A stretch of DNA of 48,920 nucleotides. It comes from Euryarchaeota archaeon UBA28. GTDB taxonomy: Archaea > Thermoplasmatota > Poseidoniia > Poseidoniales > Thalassarchaeaceae. A model generated the notes under the pieces. It saw nothing but the letters and a program-made list of their open reading frames with translations. It was not told the origin of the DNA and searched no databases. The translations under genes were made by a program, and so were the position numbers. This document shows, piece after piece, positions 25,586 through 33,415 of the stretch (position 1 is the first letter of the stretch; every line of letters starts with the position of its first letter). The stretch spans positions 1 to 48,920 of the forward strand of contig DANW01000013.1 in the NCBI GenBank assembly GCA_002501605.1. Direction: 5' to 3'.

Positions 25586-26863
25586 TTACTCTTTGGGAGG
25601 CAGTGCCCTGTGCCCGATATCGTTTCTAAAGTGAGATCCTTCTAGTGAAATCGAGTCGATAATTTGGTATGCAACATCTATGGCTTGAGATAATTTGGGC
25701 GCGATTCCAGTCGCCGCTAAAACCCTGCCTCCGGATGATACCATCCTGCCACCTTGGATGATTGCCCCTGCAACATGAACATATCCTCTGGATAACCCCT
25801 CATCGATCGTTACGTCAGCCCCTGTGATTTCCTTCCCGGTCTTGGATAAACCTGGGTATCCCTCCGATGCGAGGACCACTGTTGCGGATGAGAGGGTGGA
25901 GAAGACAGGATTTAGGCTGGAAATATTTCCTTCTGCGGTCGCAAGGAGAATCTCCCCGAGGTCACTTTCAATCAGTGGAATGGTTACTTGTGTCTCAGGG
26001 TCTCCGAACCTAACATTGAACTCTACCACACTTGGTCTGCCGTCAGAGTCTATCATCAATCCGACATAGAGAACTCCCCTGTATGGAACAGATTGATTTC
26101 TTAGATAGTGGTGCATAGGCTCGACTATCTCCTTCAAAACCCTGCTGTGGACAGAGGGTGTTACAACTGGTGCTGGGGCATAGGCCCCCATTCCTCCTGT
26201 ATTGGGGCCCTTGTCCCCGTTCCATACCCTTTTATGGTCCTGACTCGGTGGTAAACAAACATAACCCGACTCATCCATGATTACCAGCAATGATGCCTCC
26301 TCTCCTTCGAGAAACTCCTCGACAATCACAAATCCATCCTTTTCTATTGAATCATAAATAAATCTCTCAGCTTCATCAGTTTTTGATGTCACCACAACTC
26401 CCTTGCCGGCGGCCAAGACATCTCTCTTTACGACCCATGGAGGAGGGTTTTGAGTAAGAAAATCCTTGATGTCAGAATTGCGGTCGAGTCTTGTTGCAGC
26501 TGCTGTAGGTATGCGCAATTGTTTCATCAGATCTTTTGCATGCATCTTTGATCCTTCCAACATAGCACCCTCTGAATGAGGCCCGAAACAAGGTATTGAG
26601 ATTTCTCTGAGCCTGTCTGTTATCCCTCCAACCAGTGGTCCCTCTGGACCGATGACTACCAGATCGGCACCGATTTCCATCGCCAAACTAACTAGGCCAT
26701 CAATATTGGAGGCTTCCACTGGATGGTTAGTCCCTACCATTGCGGTACCAGCGTTTCCAGGAGCAATGTGGATCGACCCTACGGAATGGCTCTGATTTAG
26801 GCCGATGGAAATAGCATGCTCCCTTCCGCCCGAACCGACTATCAATACGGTCATTCCCTCCAT
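25586..26863 (-). CDS. purD: Phosphoribosylamine-glycine ligase (GAR synthetase)
   Basis: PurD joins glycine to phosphoribosylamine using ATP in the second step of purine synthesis, in the cytoplasm. The 425 residues match the usual family length. Visible motifs are the N-terminal V-L-I-V-G-S-G-G-R-E-H loop, G-P-E-G-P-L-V-G-G-I-T-D, the ATP-grasp region around W-V-V-K-R-D-V-L-A-A-G-K-G-V-V-V and the metal-binding segment E-F-N-V-R-F-G-D-P-E-T-Q. The start is ATG 26863; ATG 26854 (M-T-V-L-I-V-G) is an alternative. A weak TATA-like GTTATTTC is centred 26 nt upstream of 26863. The gene stands alone among membrane-related genes, with no other purine genes nearby. Confidence 0.96.
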   Translation of the reverse strand: MEGMTVLIVGSGGREHAISIGLNQSHSVGSIHIAPGNAGTAMVGTNHPVEASNIDGLVSLAMEIGADLVVIGPEGPLVGGITDRLREISIPCFGPHSEGAMLEGSKMHAKDLMKQLRIPTAAATRLDRNSDIKDFLTQNPPPWVVKRDVLAAGKGVVVTSKTDEAERFIYDSIEKDGFVIVEEFLEGEEASLLVIMDESGYVCLPPSQDHKRVWNGDKGPNTGGMGAYAPAPVVTPSVHSRVLKEIVEPMHHYLRNQSVPYRGVLYVGLMIDSDGRPSVVEFNVRFGDPETQVTIPLIESDLGEILLATAEGNISSLNPVFSTLSSATVVLASEGYPGLSKTGKEITGADVTIDEGLSRGYVHVAGAIIQGGRMVSSGGRVLAATGIAPKLSQAIDVAYQIIDSISLEGSHFRNDIGHRALPPKE

Positions 26864-26905
26864 GAGACGCCGTAAGGCGATCCAGAAATAACTCTGCTGA
26901 TTCTT

Positions 26906-27616
26906 TCAGTAAGGGACGGACTTGAGGCCGAGTTTGAATCCCAATATGTTCGCCGCTCTATGAATCACAGGAGTTAGCACCAGTAAGGCAAGGATTTCAT
27001 CGACTAGGTCAGGACTGGTAATTATCTGGCCGTCGAATAATATGAAAGAAGCCATGAAGATAGTAACGGCGAATGTCATTGTATCAAGGAGAGGTGCCTG
27101 CGAGCTCTCCGAGCCCTCTCTCTTATGTCCCTTCCTTCTTTTGAAAAATGATCCTATCAAATCTCCGGTCATGCAAGCGATACCTAATGTGAATCCCATT
27201 GTAAAGGCCGCCCCCCACTCATTTCCTATCCAGAACCAATCGTCCTGCGATGCCCATAGTGTAGGGTCAATGAATGGCCTAGATCCTGATTCTGACCTCC
27301 CTTTGAAGAAATTATGTGAGAGTATTGCTAGAATGCCACTAAAAAATGCGCCTCCGAGGAAACCATTCCACGTCTTTCCATCCCCCAGAACCCTGAATCC
27401 ATCGCCGAGTGTCCTGCCCCCATCTATCACCAAGCTATCAAATCCGAGTCTATCAGGAATCCATTTCCCGAAAAGCATTGCACCGGTATTGGCCAAGTAA
27501 AATGGGCCGTACATTATCAAGACTGTCACGATATTCAATGCAAATCCCCATGATGAGTCATTGAACGACTGAGAAAGCGTCTGTACAGTTTCCACGACAT
27601 GCCCAGTCGTCGTCAA
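26906..27616 (-). CDS. carS: CDP-archaeol synthase
   Basis: CarS activates unsaturated archaeol phosphate (DGGGP) with CTP to give CDP-archaeol, the precursor of archaeal polar lipid head groups. It is a membrane enzyme. The 236 residues show the family signature: Y-L-A-N-T-G-A-M-L-F-G-K-W after the first helix, then L-G-D-G-K-T-W-N-G-F-L-G-G, and M-T-G-D-L-I-G-S-F-F-K-R-R in the cytoplasmic loop. About five membrane helices are predicted. The start is uncertain. The frame has no ATG before residue 35, and a stop codon lies just upstream, so it begins at TTG 27616 or GTG 27595. A TATA-like GTATAC is centred about 27 nt before the TTG. purD follows after 42 nt. Confidence 0.9.
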   Translation of the reverse strand: MTTTGHVVETVQTLSQSFNDSSWGFALNIVTVLIMYGPFYLANTGAMLFGKWIPDRLGFDSLVIDGGRTLGDGFRVLGDGKTWNGFLGGAFFSGILAILSHNFFKGRSESGSRPFIDPTLWASQDDWFWIGNEWGAAFTMGFTLGIACMTGDLIGSFFKRRKGHKREGSESSQAPLLDTMTFAVTIFMASFILFDGQIITSPDLVDEILALLVLTPVIHRAANILGFKLGLKSVPY

Positions 27617-27705
27617 TGTATGAGTGATTTGGTAACCGTAGTATACGCACTAATTCCGACTTCGGTAGGGAAATCATTGATTTGCCAGTTGTAACCCCTA
27701 GGGCT

Positions 27706-29445
27706 ATGAGCAAGAGAATTGCTATGCTTCAGGCACTGATTTTGATGGCTTCCACAATGATGGCAAGTGGAGTTGTATCTGGACAAGAATCTGAGACTGT
27801 TATAGATACAAGCGTTGCTTGGGAATCTGACGAAGTATACCGTTGTAGCGATGACATCAGAGTCGCCGATGGAGGGGTACTCACAATCAGAGACACATTA
27901 GTCGACCTAAACTGTAATATCGCGGTTGATGAGGGAGGAATACTAAATCTGGATAATTCCATGCTCGAATGCGGAATCTGGGATGAGCCAGGAATCCCAG
28001 ATGGAATGGCTTGTGGCAATGGATTGATGGGATATGGTTACTGGGATGAAGAAAGCAGGGCCTCATTCAGAGTCCCAAATGATGGCATAGAGGGAGATTT
28101 CACCATGACCATGCATTCCGTTGGAGGGGTCAGCTACTACGGAGGCCAAGCGTTTGTGGGCGACTCGGAACCAATCTCACTAAACGGAAGCAGTCACACA
28201 TTCGAGTTCAGCGATGTGGATGATGAGGAAATTTGGATCGGCTTGATAGGGTACGGGCAATCCTCGGTTTCAGTATCAGAGGTTGTTATTGAGGTTGGCA
28301 ATTCAGAGATAGTAATCGAGGGAGTTCACCTTGATAGAATGAATATGATGGCGGCAGGTCATAGACAGCATGAAATCGTGGTAAACGGACACATGATTAT
28401 GAGTAGCTCTTACCTAACTGGAGCCAAATTAACCATCGGCGAATATGGGTCCCTTGTTTCCAATGATAGTATTTTTGATAGGGTCGGACCAATAATATCC
28501 CTAGGGGACGGTTCTGTCGTCCGAATATCCAACTCAACATTCAGCAACAGCCTAGATGACCATGATGTCAGAGGTACAGGATTCAGTGAGATAACCTGGG
28601 AAAATTCCAATGGGAGCGGAGGATTCACAGACAGATGGGAAAGGAGGATTGTGGATCAGAAGGTAATTTTCGATTCCAAAGGGGTGGTTTTCAGGGTAAA
28701 TAGCATGGGAGTTTCCGAATCCACATCGTTCGAGTCCTTCAGCAATGACCGTGGAGAGGCAATCATCAACGGCGGAGGAGATAGGGTTGTAGAGATCGGC
28801 TGGTCAAATGGCACCATCTGGAGAGAGGAGGCTACAATCGAGATAATCTCATACAGAACAGGCTGGAACCCCGATGGCTCTGGGATAGATGACTACGGGG
28901 GGTACTCCATACCTCTGGGCTGGCAAGATACGCAGTATGTCGGAGGCAGTACTCCCTTCATTGAGTGGTTGGCTCTGGAGTTCATCCAGGAAGAGGATGG
29001 CCAGGATCTGGTTGGTTATGCGGGCGGTTCTGTTCCGATTCGTGCATCGTTCTCCAACAGTGGAAGTGCGCCTGCCAGCTTCTACATCTCTTGCAATGTG
29101 GTGGAGACCGGCTTGGACGCAGACATAGGTGGTTTCCAGGGAATTGTACTTGGTGCTGGCGAGTCCGGTGAGATCGACTTTGATTGGAGAGGGGGTGAGA
29201 CAGGAGATTTCACGCTGAGTTGTCGGGTTCTTACTCCCACACAACTGGTCTCTGATGATTCATTCGGAGGTGGCTCAATTACATCTGACACCATATCATG
29301 GACAGAGAGTGTGGATGATGAGGGGCTTCCAATGGTTTCTATACTGGTTGCGATATTTGTATCTGTTCTGTTGGTGGGAACATGGTTAGTCAGAAGTAGT
29401 TCGCAAGCCGAAGAGGAAGAGGAAGATTACGTTAGAGAGATTTAG
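27706..29445 (+). CDS. Type I membrane protein with beta-rich outer part, function unknown
   Basis: With ATG 27706 the protein has 579 residues. A TTG at 27682 in frame adds only eight poor residues. A signal peptide covers about 1-26 (M-S-K-R-I-A then L-I-L-M-A-S-T-M-M). The mature part begins with beta-helix-like strands (R-V-A-D-G-G-V-L-T-I-R-D), similar in style to the 1409-residue neighbour. Residues about 430-540 look like a NEW3/CARDB-type sandwich (G-S-V-P-I-R-A-S-F-S-N-S-G-S). A single helix (V-S-I-L-V-A-I-F-V-S-V-L-L-V-G-T-W) near 550-568 and a short acidic cytoplasmic tail (E-E-E-E-E-D) close the protein. No enzyme motif is seen. It is divergent from carS, sharing an 89-bp intergenic region. 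Confidence 0.75.
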   Translation: MSKRIAMLQALILMASTMMASGVVSGQESETVIDTSVAWESDEVYRCSDDIRVADGGVLTIRDTLVDLNCNIAVDEGGILNLDNSMLECGIWDEPGIPDGMACGNGLMGYGYWDEESRASFRVPNDGIEGDFTMTMHSVGGVSYYGGQAFVGDSEPISLNGSSHTFEFSDVDDEEIWIGLIGYGQSSVSVSEVVIEVGNSEIVIEGVHLDRMNMMAAGHRQHEIVVNGHMIMSSSYLTGAKLTIGEYGSLVSNDSIFDRVGPIISLGDGSVVRISNSTFSNSLDDHDVRGTGFSEITWENSNGSGGFTDRWERRIVDQKVIFDSKGVVFRVNSMGVSESTSFESFSNDRGEAIINGGGDRVVEIGWSNGTIWREEATIEIISYRTGWNPDGSGIDDYGGYSIPLGWQDTQYVGGSTPFIEWLALEFIQEEDGQDLVGYAGGSVPIRASFSNSGSAPASFYISCNVVETGLDADIGGFQGIVLGAGESGEIDFDWRGGETGDFTLSCRVLTPTQLVSDDSFGGGSITSDTISWTESVDDEGLPMVSILVAIFVSVLLVGTWLVRSSSQAEEEEEDYVREI

Positions 29446-29484
29446 TGAATATCATTGCTATTTTTGATCTGAGTAATAAACTCA

Positions 29485-29500
29485 TAATGATGCATTATTA
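29485..29500. promoter_or_regulatory. Imperfect 16-bp palindrome beside the CobW promoter, candidate operator
   Basis: TAATGATGCATTATTA has arms TAATG and TATTA around a self-complementary ATGCAT, with one mismatched pair. It ends 7 nt before the TATA-like element at 29508, where the archaeal BRE normally lies, so a bound repressor would block initiation. The downstream genes suggest a metal-dependent regulator. Confidence 0.4.
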
Positions 29501-29507
29501 GTCGTAA

Positions 29508-29516
29508 TTATAAATT
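29508..29516 (+). promoter_or_regulatory. TATA box of the CobW-ferredoxin operon
   Basis: TTATAAATT is a good archaeal TATA box. It lies about 34 nt (centre) upstream of ATG 29546 and would give a leader of roughly 9 nt. Confidence 0.5.
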
Positions 29517-29545
29517 CCCCTTCAGTCACTTTGTTTGGTGGTAAG

Positions 29546-30733
29546 ATGATTGGACGAACCGGTGAAGATAAGAGATTGCCTGTTACTGTTCTCACTGGAT
29601 TTCTTGGTTCTGGAAAGACTACCCTCCTGAATCATATCCTCTCCAGTACAGAGCACAAGATGAAGTTCGCGATTATCGAGAATGAGTTCGGAGACATCGG
29701 GATTGACGAGAATATAATCGTCGAGAGCTCAGAGGAGAGCATAATCGAGGTGATGAACGGATGCATATGCTGTACTGTGAGAGGTGACTTAACTGAACTA
29801 CTGGACGGAATGTATGACAGAATCAAGGACTTTGATGGGGTACTTATAGAGACGACGGGTCTGGCAGACCCAGCCCCAGTTGCTCAGACATTCTTCGTAG
29901 ACGAGAGAGTTGTTGACAGGTACAAACTCGATGGAATAATCACGGTGGTTGACGCTAAACACATAACCCAACACGTTGAGGAGGAAAAACCCGAAGACGT
30001 AGAAAACGAAGCTGTGGAGCAACTCGCATTCGCGGACAGGATTCTGCTCAATAAGATAGACCTGGTGTCTCAGGAGAGGCTTGAAGAGGTTGAGAGTACT
30101 ATCAAATCGATAAATGGTTTCGCTCCAATCTACCACACGGAAAACAGTATCATAGATCCAGCTGAGCTGATAGGAATAGGTTCTTTCGACTTGGAAAGGA
30201 CGTTGGAGATGGATCCTGAGTTCTTAGATACAGATTCAGAGCACGAACATGATCAGCGTGTGACATCGACTAGCGCGAAGTTTGAAGGAGAGCTCAACAT
30301 AAACAAATTGGAGGCATGGATTGGGGACTTGATGAGAGAGAAGGCTCAAGACCTGTTCCGTTACAAGGGAATACTTGCTGTGAAGGGTATGGATCAGAAA
30401 TTCGTATTTCAAGGCGTCCACATGCTATTTGGAGGAGACTTTAGTGATGATTTCCTCTGGAAAGAAGGCGAGGAGAGAGAGAGTAGGTTCGTCTTCATAG
30501 GGCGAAATCTAGACCATGATGCCCTACAAGCAGGACTGATGGATTGTAAGGCTGAGAAACTACGCTTCAGAGTCGGCGATAGAGTCTATGCCAATATTGG
30601 CGAGTTCACCGAAGGAAAGATTCTGAAGTGCTGGGACCAGGGAAATCCCTACCGTGTAGAAATACAAAATGAAGAGAGGACTAATGTTTGGGTTCCAGTC
30701 GATAATGATAATTATGTCATTGAAATGGTTTGA
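29546..30733 (+). CDS. CobW/COG0523-family GTPase (metal chaperone type) with C-terminal SH3-like domain
   Basis: The 395-residue cytoplasmic protein starts at ATG 29546, just after GGTGG; TTG 29531 is less likely. It shows Walker A G-F-L-G-S-G-K-T (18-25), the family's metal-binding G-C-I-C-C (C73, C75, C76) and E-T-T-G-L-A-D-P. N-K-I-D, the guanine-specifying motif, is also present. A short acidic-His stretch (D-S-E-H-E-H-D) may bind metal. The CobW C-terminal domain follows at about 250-335. Family members deliver zinc or cobalt to target proteins using GTP. The last 55 residues (around V-G-D-R-V-Y-A-N-I-G-E-F and V-W-V-P-V-D-N-D-N-Y-V) form an extra small beta-domain. It is followed after 30 nt by a ferredoxin-like gene. 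The metal and client are unknown. Confidence 0.92.
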   Translation: MIGRTGEDKRLPVTVLTGFLGSGKTTLLNHILSSTEHKMKFAIIENEFGDIGIDENIIVESSEESIIEVMNGCICCTVRGDLTELLDGMYDRIKDFDGVLIETTGLADPAPVAQTFFVDERVVDRYKLDGIITVVDAKHITQHVEEEKPEDVENEAVEQLAFADRILLNKIDLVSQERLEEVESTIKSINGFAPIYHTENSIIDPAELIGIGSFDLERTLEMDPEFLDTDSEHEHDQRVTSTSAKFEGELNINKLEAWIGDLMREKAQDLFRYKGILAVKGMDQKFVFQGVHMLFGGDFSDDFLWKEGEERESRFVFIGRNLDHDALQAGLMDCKAEKLRFRVGDRVYANIGEFTEGKILKCWDQGNPYRVEIQNEERTNVWVPVDNDNYVIEMV

Positions 30734-30751
30734 TTCAATCTATGTTTCATC

Positions 30752-30756
30752 GGAGG
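30752..30756 (+). promoter_or_regulatory. Strong ribosome-binding site fixing a TTG start
   Basis: GGAGG lies 7 nt upstream of TTG 30764, an ideal distance. No ATG or GTG is better placed, so the ferredoxin-like protein most likely starts at TTG. Confidence 0.7.
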
Positions 30757-30763
30757 ATCTGAA

Positions 30764-31126
30764 TTGTCGATTTCAGTGATTGTCTGCAATGGGTGTTGTT
30801 GTGGCCGTGTAGAGAAAGGACACAACGAAGTCCCGATTGATGAACTAGAGGCCTCTTGGGAGGCTAATCAGTTGAGGGAAGAAGTAAAACTCACTATTTC
30901 AAATTGTCTTGGACCCTGCAATATGCACAATGTGTCAATATTGAAAACTGATAGCGAGAAGATTTGGCTTGGAGAGCTCAGTAGTTGGGACCATTATGAT
31001 GCTATTGTCCAATGGGCGATTGAATCATCTGAGAAAGGGGAAGGTTCCAAGCTACCTCAAATTCTAGAAGATAGGCGGTTTGTACGTTTGGGAGAGTCCA
31101 TAGTTCGATTGAAGGACCTCGGTTAA
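30764..31126 (+). CDS. Thioredoxin-fold (2Fe-2S) ferredoxin-like protein with C-N-G-C-C-C-G motif
   Basis: The 120-residue protein has cysteines at 8, 11, 12 and 13 (V-C-N-G-C-C-C-G) and at 48 and 52 (N-C-L-G-P-C). This pattern fits thioredoxin-like [2Fe-2S] ferredoxins of the kind found near cobalamin and CobW genes. It is cytoplasmic, with no signal or membrane segment. The TTG start is supported by the GGAGG at 30752. It lies 30 nt after the CobW-type GTPase and probably shares its promoter, so a joint role in metal or cofactor handling is likely. It could supply electrons or carry a metal rather than a cluster. The last 4 nt overlap the convergent pirin gene. Confidence 0.8.
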   Translation: MSISVIVCNGCCCGRVEKGHNEVPIDELEASWEANQLREEVKLTISNCLGPCNMHNVSILKTDSEKIWLGELSSWDHYDAIVQWAIESSEKGEGSKLPQILEDRRFVRLGESIVRLKDLG

Positions 31127-32010
31127 CCAACGAAGGTACCATTTCTGTAGTCAATGAAGGCCTGCTCTATCTCCTCTCTCGTGTTCATTACAAATGGACC
31201 GTAACGAGATATTGGTTCGTTCAACTCTGGACCTGCAAGGATAAGAAATTCAGAATCCGATTTGGAAGTAATCGAAATTACATCACCCTCTGAGAGAAGT
31301 CCTAACTCTCCGTCTTTGATCTGCTGTTTCGTCCTTATACCAAATGCAATAGGGCTTTTTTTTACTCTAGCCTCGTTTTCTAATTCTATCTCGCCTCCGA
31401 ATACGTATATCATTCCGTTGAGTCCAGATTCGAGTTCTTGAGACAAACGTGAACCACTGTTCATTTTTATGTGAATCAGGGTGATCGGGATTTTCGTGTC
31501 TATAGCCGATTGTTCGCCCATGCATTCGCCTGCAATCACCCTTGCCCATACCCCGTTCTTTTCTACCGTGGGGGATTCAGACGAAGGGACCTCCTGATAT
31601 CTAGGGCGCATCATTTTGTGAGATGCAGGAAGATTAACCCAAATCTGGAAACCATGGGTCCTTCCTCCGTCTCTGAGGATCTCCTCATGTGGCTCCTCGC
31701 AGTGGATTATTCCACGTCCTGCCGTCATCCACTGGACGTCTCCGGGATTCAGTTCCCCATGATTTCCTGCACTGTCCTCATGCCTCATCCTCCCGTCCAG
31801 AAGGTAGGTAACTGTCTCAAATCCACGATGAGGGTGCCAGGGTGCCCCTACAGCTTCACCGGGACCATAGTTGACTGGGCCCATCTCATCGATGAGTAGG
31901 AATGGGCTCATCACCTTGCCCATCCTGAACGGGCGACGTACCTTGAAGCCCCCTCCTTCTGTGACGATGTGTGTTGGTACAATCTCTGCAACACTGCGGG
32001 AGAGGCTCAT
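31123..32010 (-). CDS. Pirin-family bicupin protein
   Basis: This 295-residue cytoplasmic protein shows the pirin hallmark block P-W-H-P-H-R-G-F-E-T-V-T-Y (H59, H61) and a second pair of metal ligands in G-I-I-H-C-E (H103, E105), so the N-terminal cupin should bind iron. The C-terminal cupin (G-E-I-E-L-E) lacks these ligands, as is normal. The tail R-Y-G-P-F-V-M-N-T-R-E-E-I is also typical. Some pirins oxidise quercetin, while others act as redox-sensing regulators; the sequence does not decide. It is convergent with, and overlaps by 4 nt, the ferredoxin-like gene. A weak TATA-like CAATTAAG is centred about 28 nt before the ATG. Confidence 0.93.
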   Translation of the reverse strand: MSLSRSVAEIVPTHIVTEGGGFKVRRPFRMGKVMSPFLLIDEMGPVNYGPGEAVGAPWHPHRGFETVTYLLDGRMRHEDSAGNHGELNPGDVQWMTAGRGIIHCEEPHEEILRDGGRTHGFQIWVNLPASHKMMRPRYQEVPSSESPTVEKNGVWARVIAGECMGEQSAIDTKIPITLIHIKMNSGSRLSQELESGLNGMIYVFGGEIELENEARVKKSPIAFGIRTKQQIKDGELGLLSEGDVISITSKSDSEFLILAGPELNEPISRYGPFVMNTREEIEQAFIDYRNGTFVG

Positions 32011-32096
32011 GTCTTAGCGATTCAGGGTCTTACGCTTAATTGCTAGTATCATTCTGTGAGAGCGAGGTTCTGTGGAATTTTCTAGGCCTTTGACGG

Positions 32097-33338
32097 CTAG
32101 CAACTGTTAGTCACAGTCCATGCTTCCTCTGTGTCCTGTGGATTAGTATTGTTGGGGTCATTTTCCTGATCCCCTCCCTGCTCCTCATAATCATAAAACG
32201 AAGTGTATGTTACAGCTGTACCGTCAGACCATGGTGAGTTTTGGGTTACAGATACCGTAAACTCGTAACAGCCATAATCATCTGTCCCCCAATCCTCGAT
32301 CGGGATGTATCTGGTGTTCAGATTAAAGTCGTCTACAGACCCTTCGAGCGGCAGTTGAGAGCCCTCTGCACCGACATTGGCAGATCCACCGCCATACTGT
32401 CCGTTTCCAGAATCCCACTGAGCGAGACCGTTCACTACGGTAACTGTGGGATATGAAATTGCGACAGTGCCACTCTCGTGAGTCAGCGTGGCATCAAGAG
32501 TGTAGTCGGCATAAGGAAGGCCCCCGGGGGGGTTGGAGCCAATGGCGTCCAATCCAGCCCAAGCCGTTAGAGCAACACCAATGACGCATGAGTCCTTGGA
32601 GCTATCGCAGTCCGCTCCAGTACCTATTGATGCTGCGGTTGCGCTCTTGACGTCATCAATTGTCCTCTGAAGATGGATGGACTGTAGCAAGAATGACGCT
32701 TCGGAGGATCCAGCTGAGACTGTCACAACATAGTCGTTTGAGGAATGAGAGTTCCCCGAGTACCAATCAGATACCAACAGAGTTATTTCACCATAATCTC
32801 CTATTCCGTCCGATCTATCTATGGAGAATGGTAAATTTTCCTGATAAACCGACTCCCCCCCATATGTTATCGATACATCGGCAGAGGAAGCTGGAGATGA
32901 CCCCCTTATTGTCAGCGTTATTTCTGTGGAGTCGTCCGATAGCTCACTTTCAGAGATAGTGATGGACTCTGAAAAAGTCATGCCTGCAATGTAAGGAACA
33001 GCGGCTAACATCAGATAACATATCACAATGACGACTGTTTTCTGCCTGCCCAATCCATTCCAGACCAGGTAGAAAGAGCCTGCAAATAATGAGAGAGGAA
33101 TCAGTCCGAAAGGAACTGGGTCTACAATGTCTTGCAGAGTGTAGCTGTCGAGGAACCACATCAGAAGGAATGCTAGGAGACCTACAGCCGCACCGATCTT
33201 TACGGGGAGTGACATCTCGAATTTTCTAGAAGCAATGGGCTGGGGTAATGCCTCTGCAACTACCTCGTTTACCATTGATTCGCCATCAGACGACATCTGT
33301 TGCCCCATAGCTTTCTCCAACAATCCACCGCCACTCAT
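32097..33338 (-). CDS. Membrane protein with beta-rich outer domain, function unknown
   Basis: The 413-residue protein starts at ATG 33338, preceded by GAGGTG at 5 nt. GTG 33344 in frame is less likely. About 43 soluble residues come first. Three hydrophobic segments follow at about 45-62 (A-A-V-G-L-L-A-F-L-L-M-W-F-L), 75-92 (F-G-L-I-P-L-S-L-F-A-G-S-F) and 101-120 (T-V-V-I-V-I-C-Y-L-M-L-A-A-V). The remaining 290 residues are Ser/Thr/Asp-rich and look like two beta-sandwiches facing outside. Cysteines near C-D-S-S-K-D-S-C and Y-G-C-Y-E-F may form disulphides. No family is recognised. It lies 77 nt downstream of another surface protein on the same strand. Confidence 0.75.
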   Translation of the reverse strand: MSGGGLLEKAMGQQMSSDGESMVNEVVAEALPQPIASRKFEMSLPVKIGAAVGLLAFLLMWFLDSYTLQDIVDPVPFGLIPLSLFAGSFYLVWNGLGRQKTVVIVICYLMLAAVPYIAGMTFSESITISESELSDDSTEITLTIRGSSPASSADVSITYGGESVYQENLPFSIDRSDGIGDYGEITLLVSDWYSGNSHSSNDYVVTVSAGSSEASFLLQSIHLQRTIDDVKSATAASIGTGADCDSSKDSCVIGVALTAWAGLDAIGSNPPGGLPYADYTLDATLTHESGTVAISYPTVTVVNGLAQWDSGNGQYGGGSANVGAEGSQLPLEGSVDDFNLNTRYIPIEDWGTDDYGCYEFTVSVTQNSPWSDGTAVTYTSFYDYEEQGGDQENDPNNTNPQDTEEAWTVTNSC

Positions 33339-33415
33339 TGTCACACCTCTTGCTTTTCTAGGAGGGAGTTCAGGTTATCAACCCGTTGCTGGAGAGCGTC
33401 GAAAACTATGCATCG

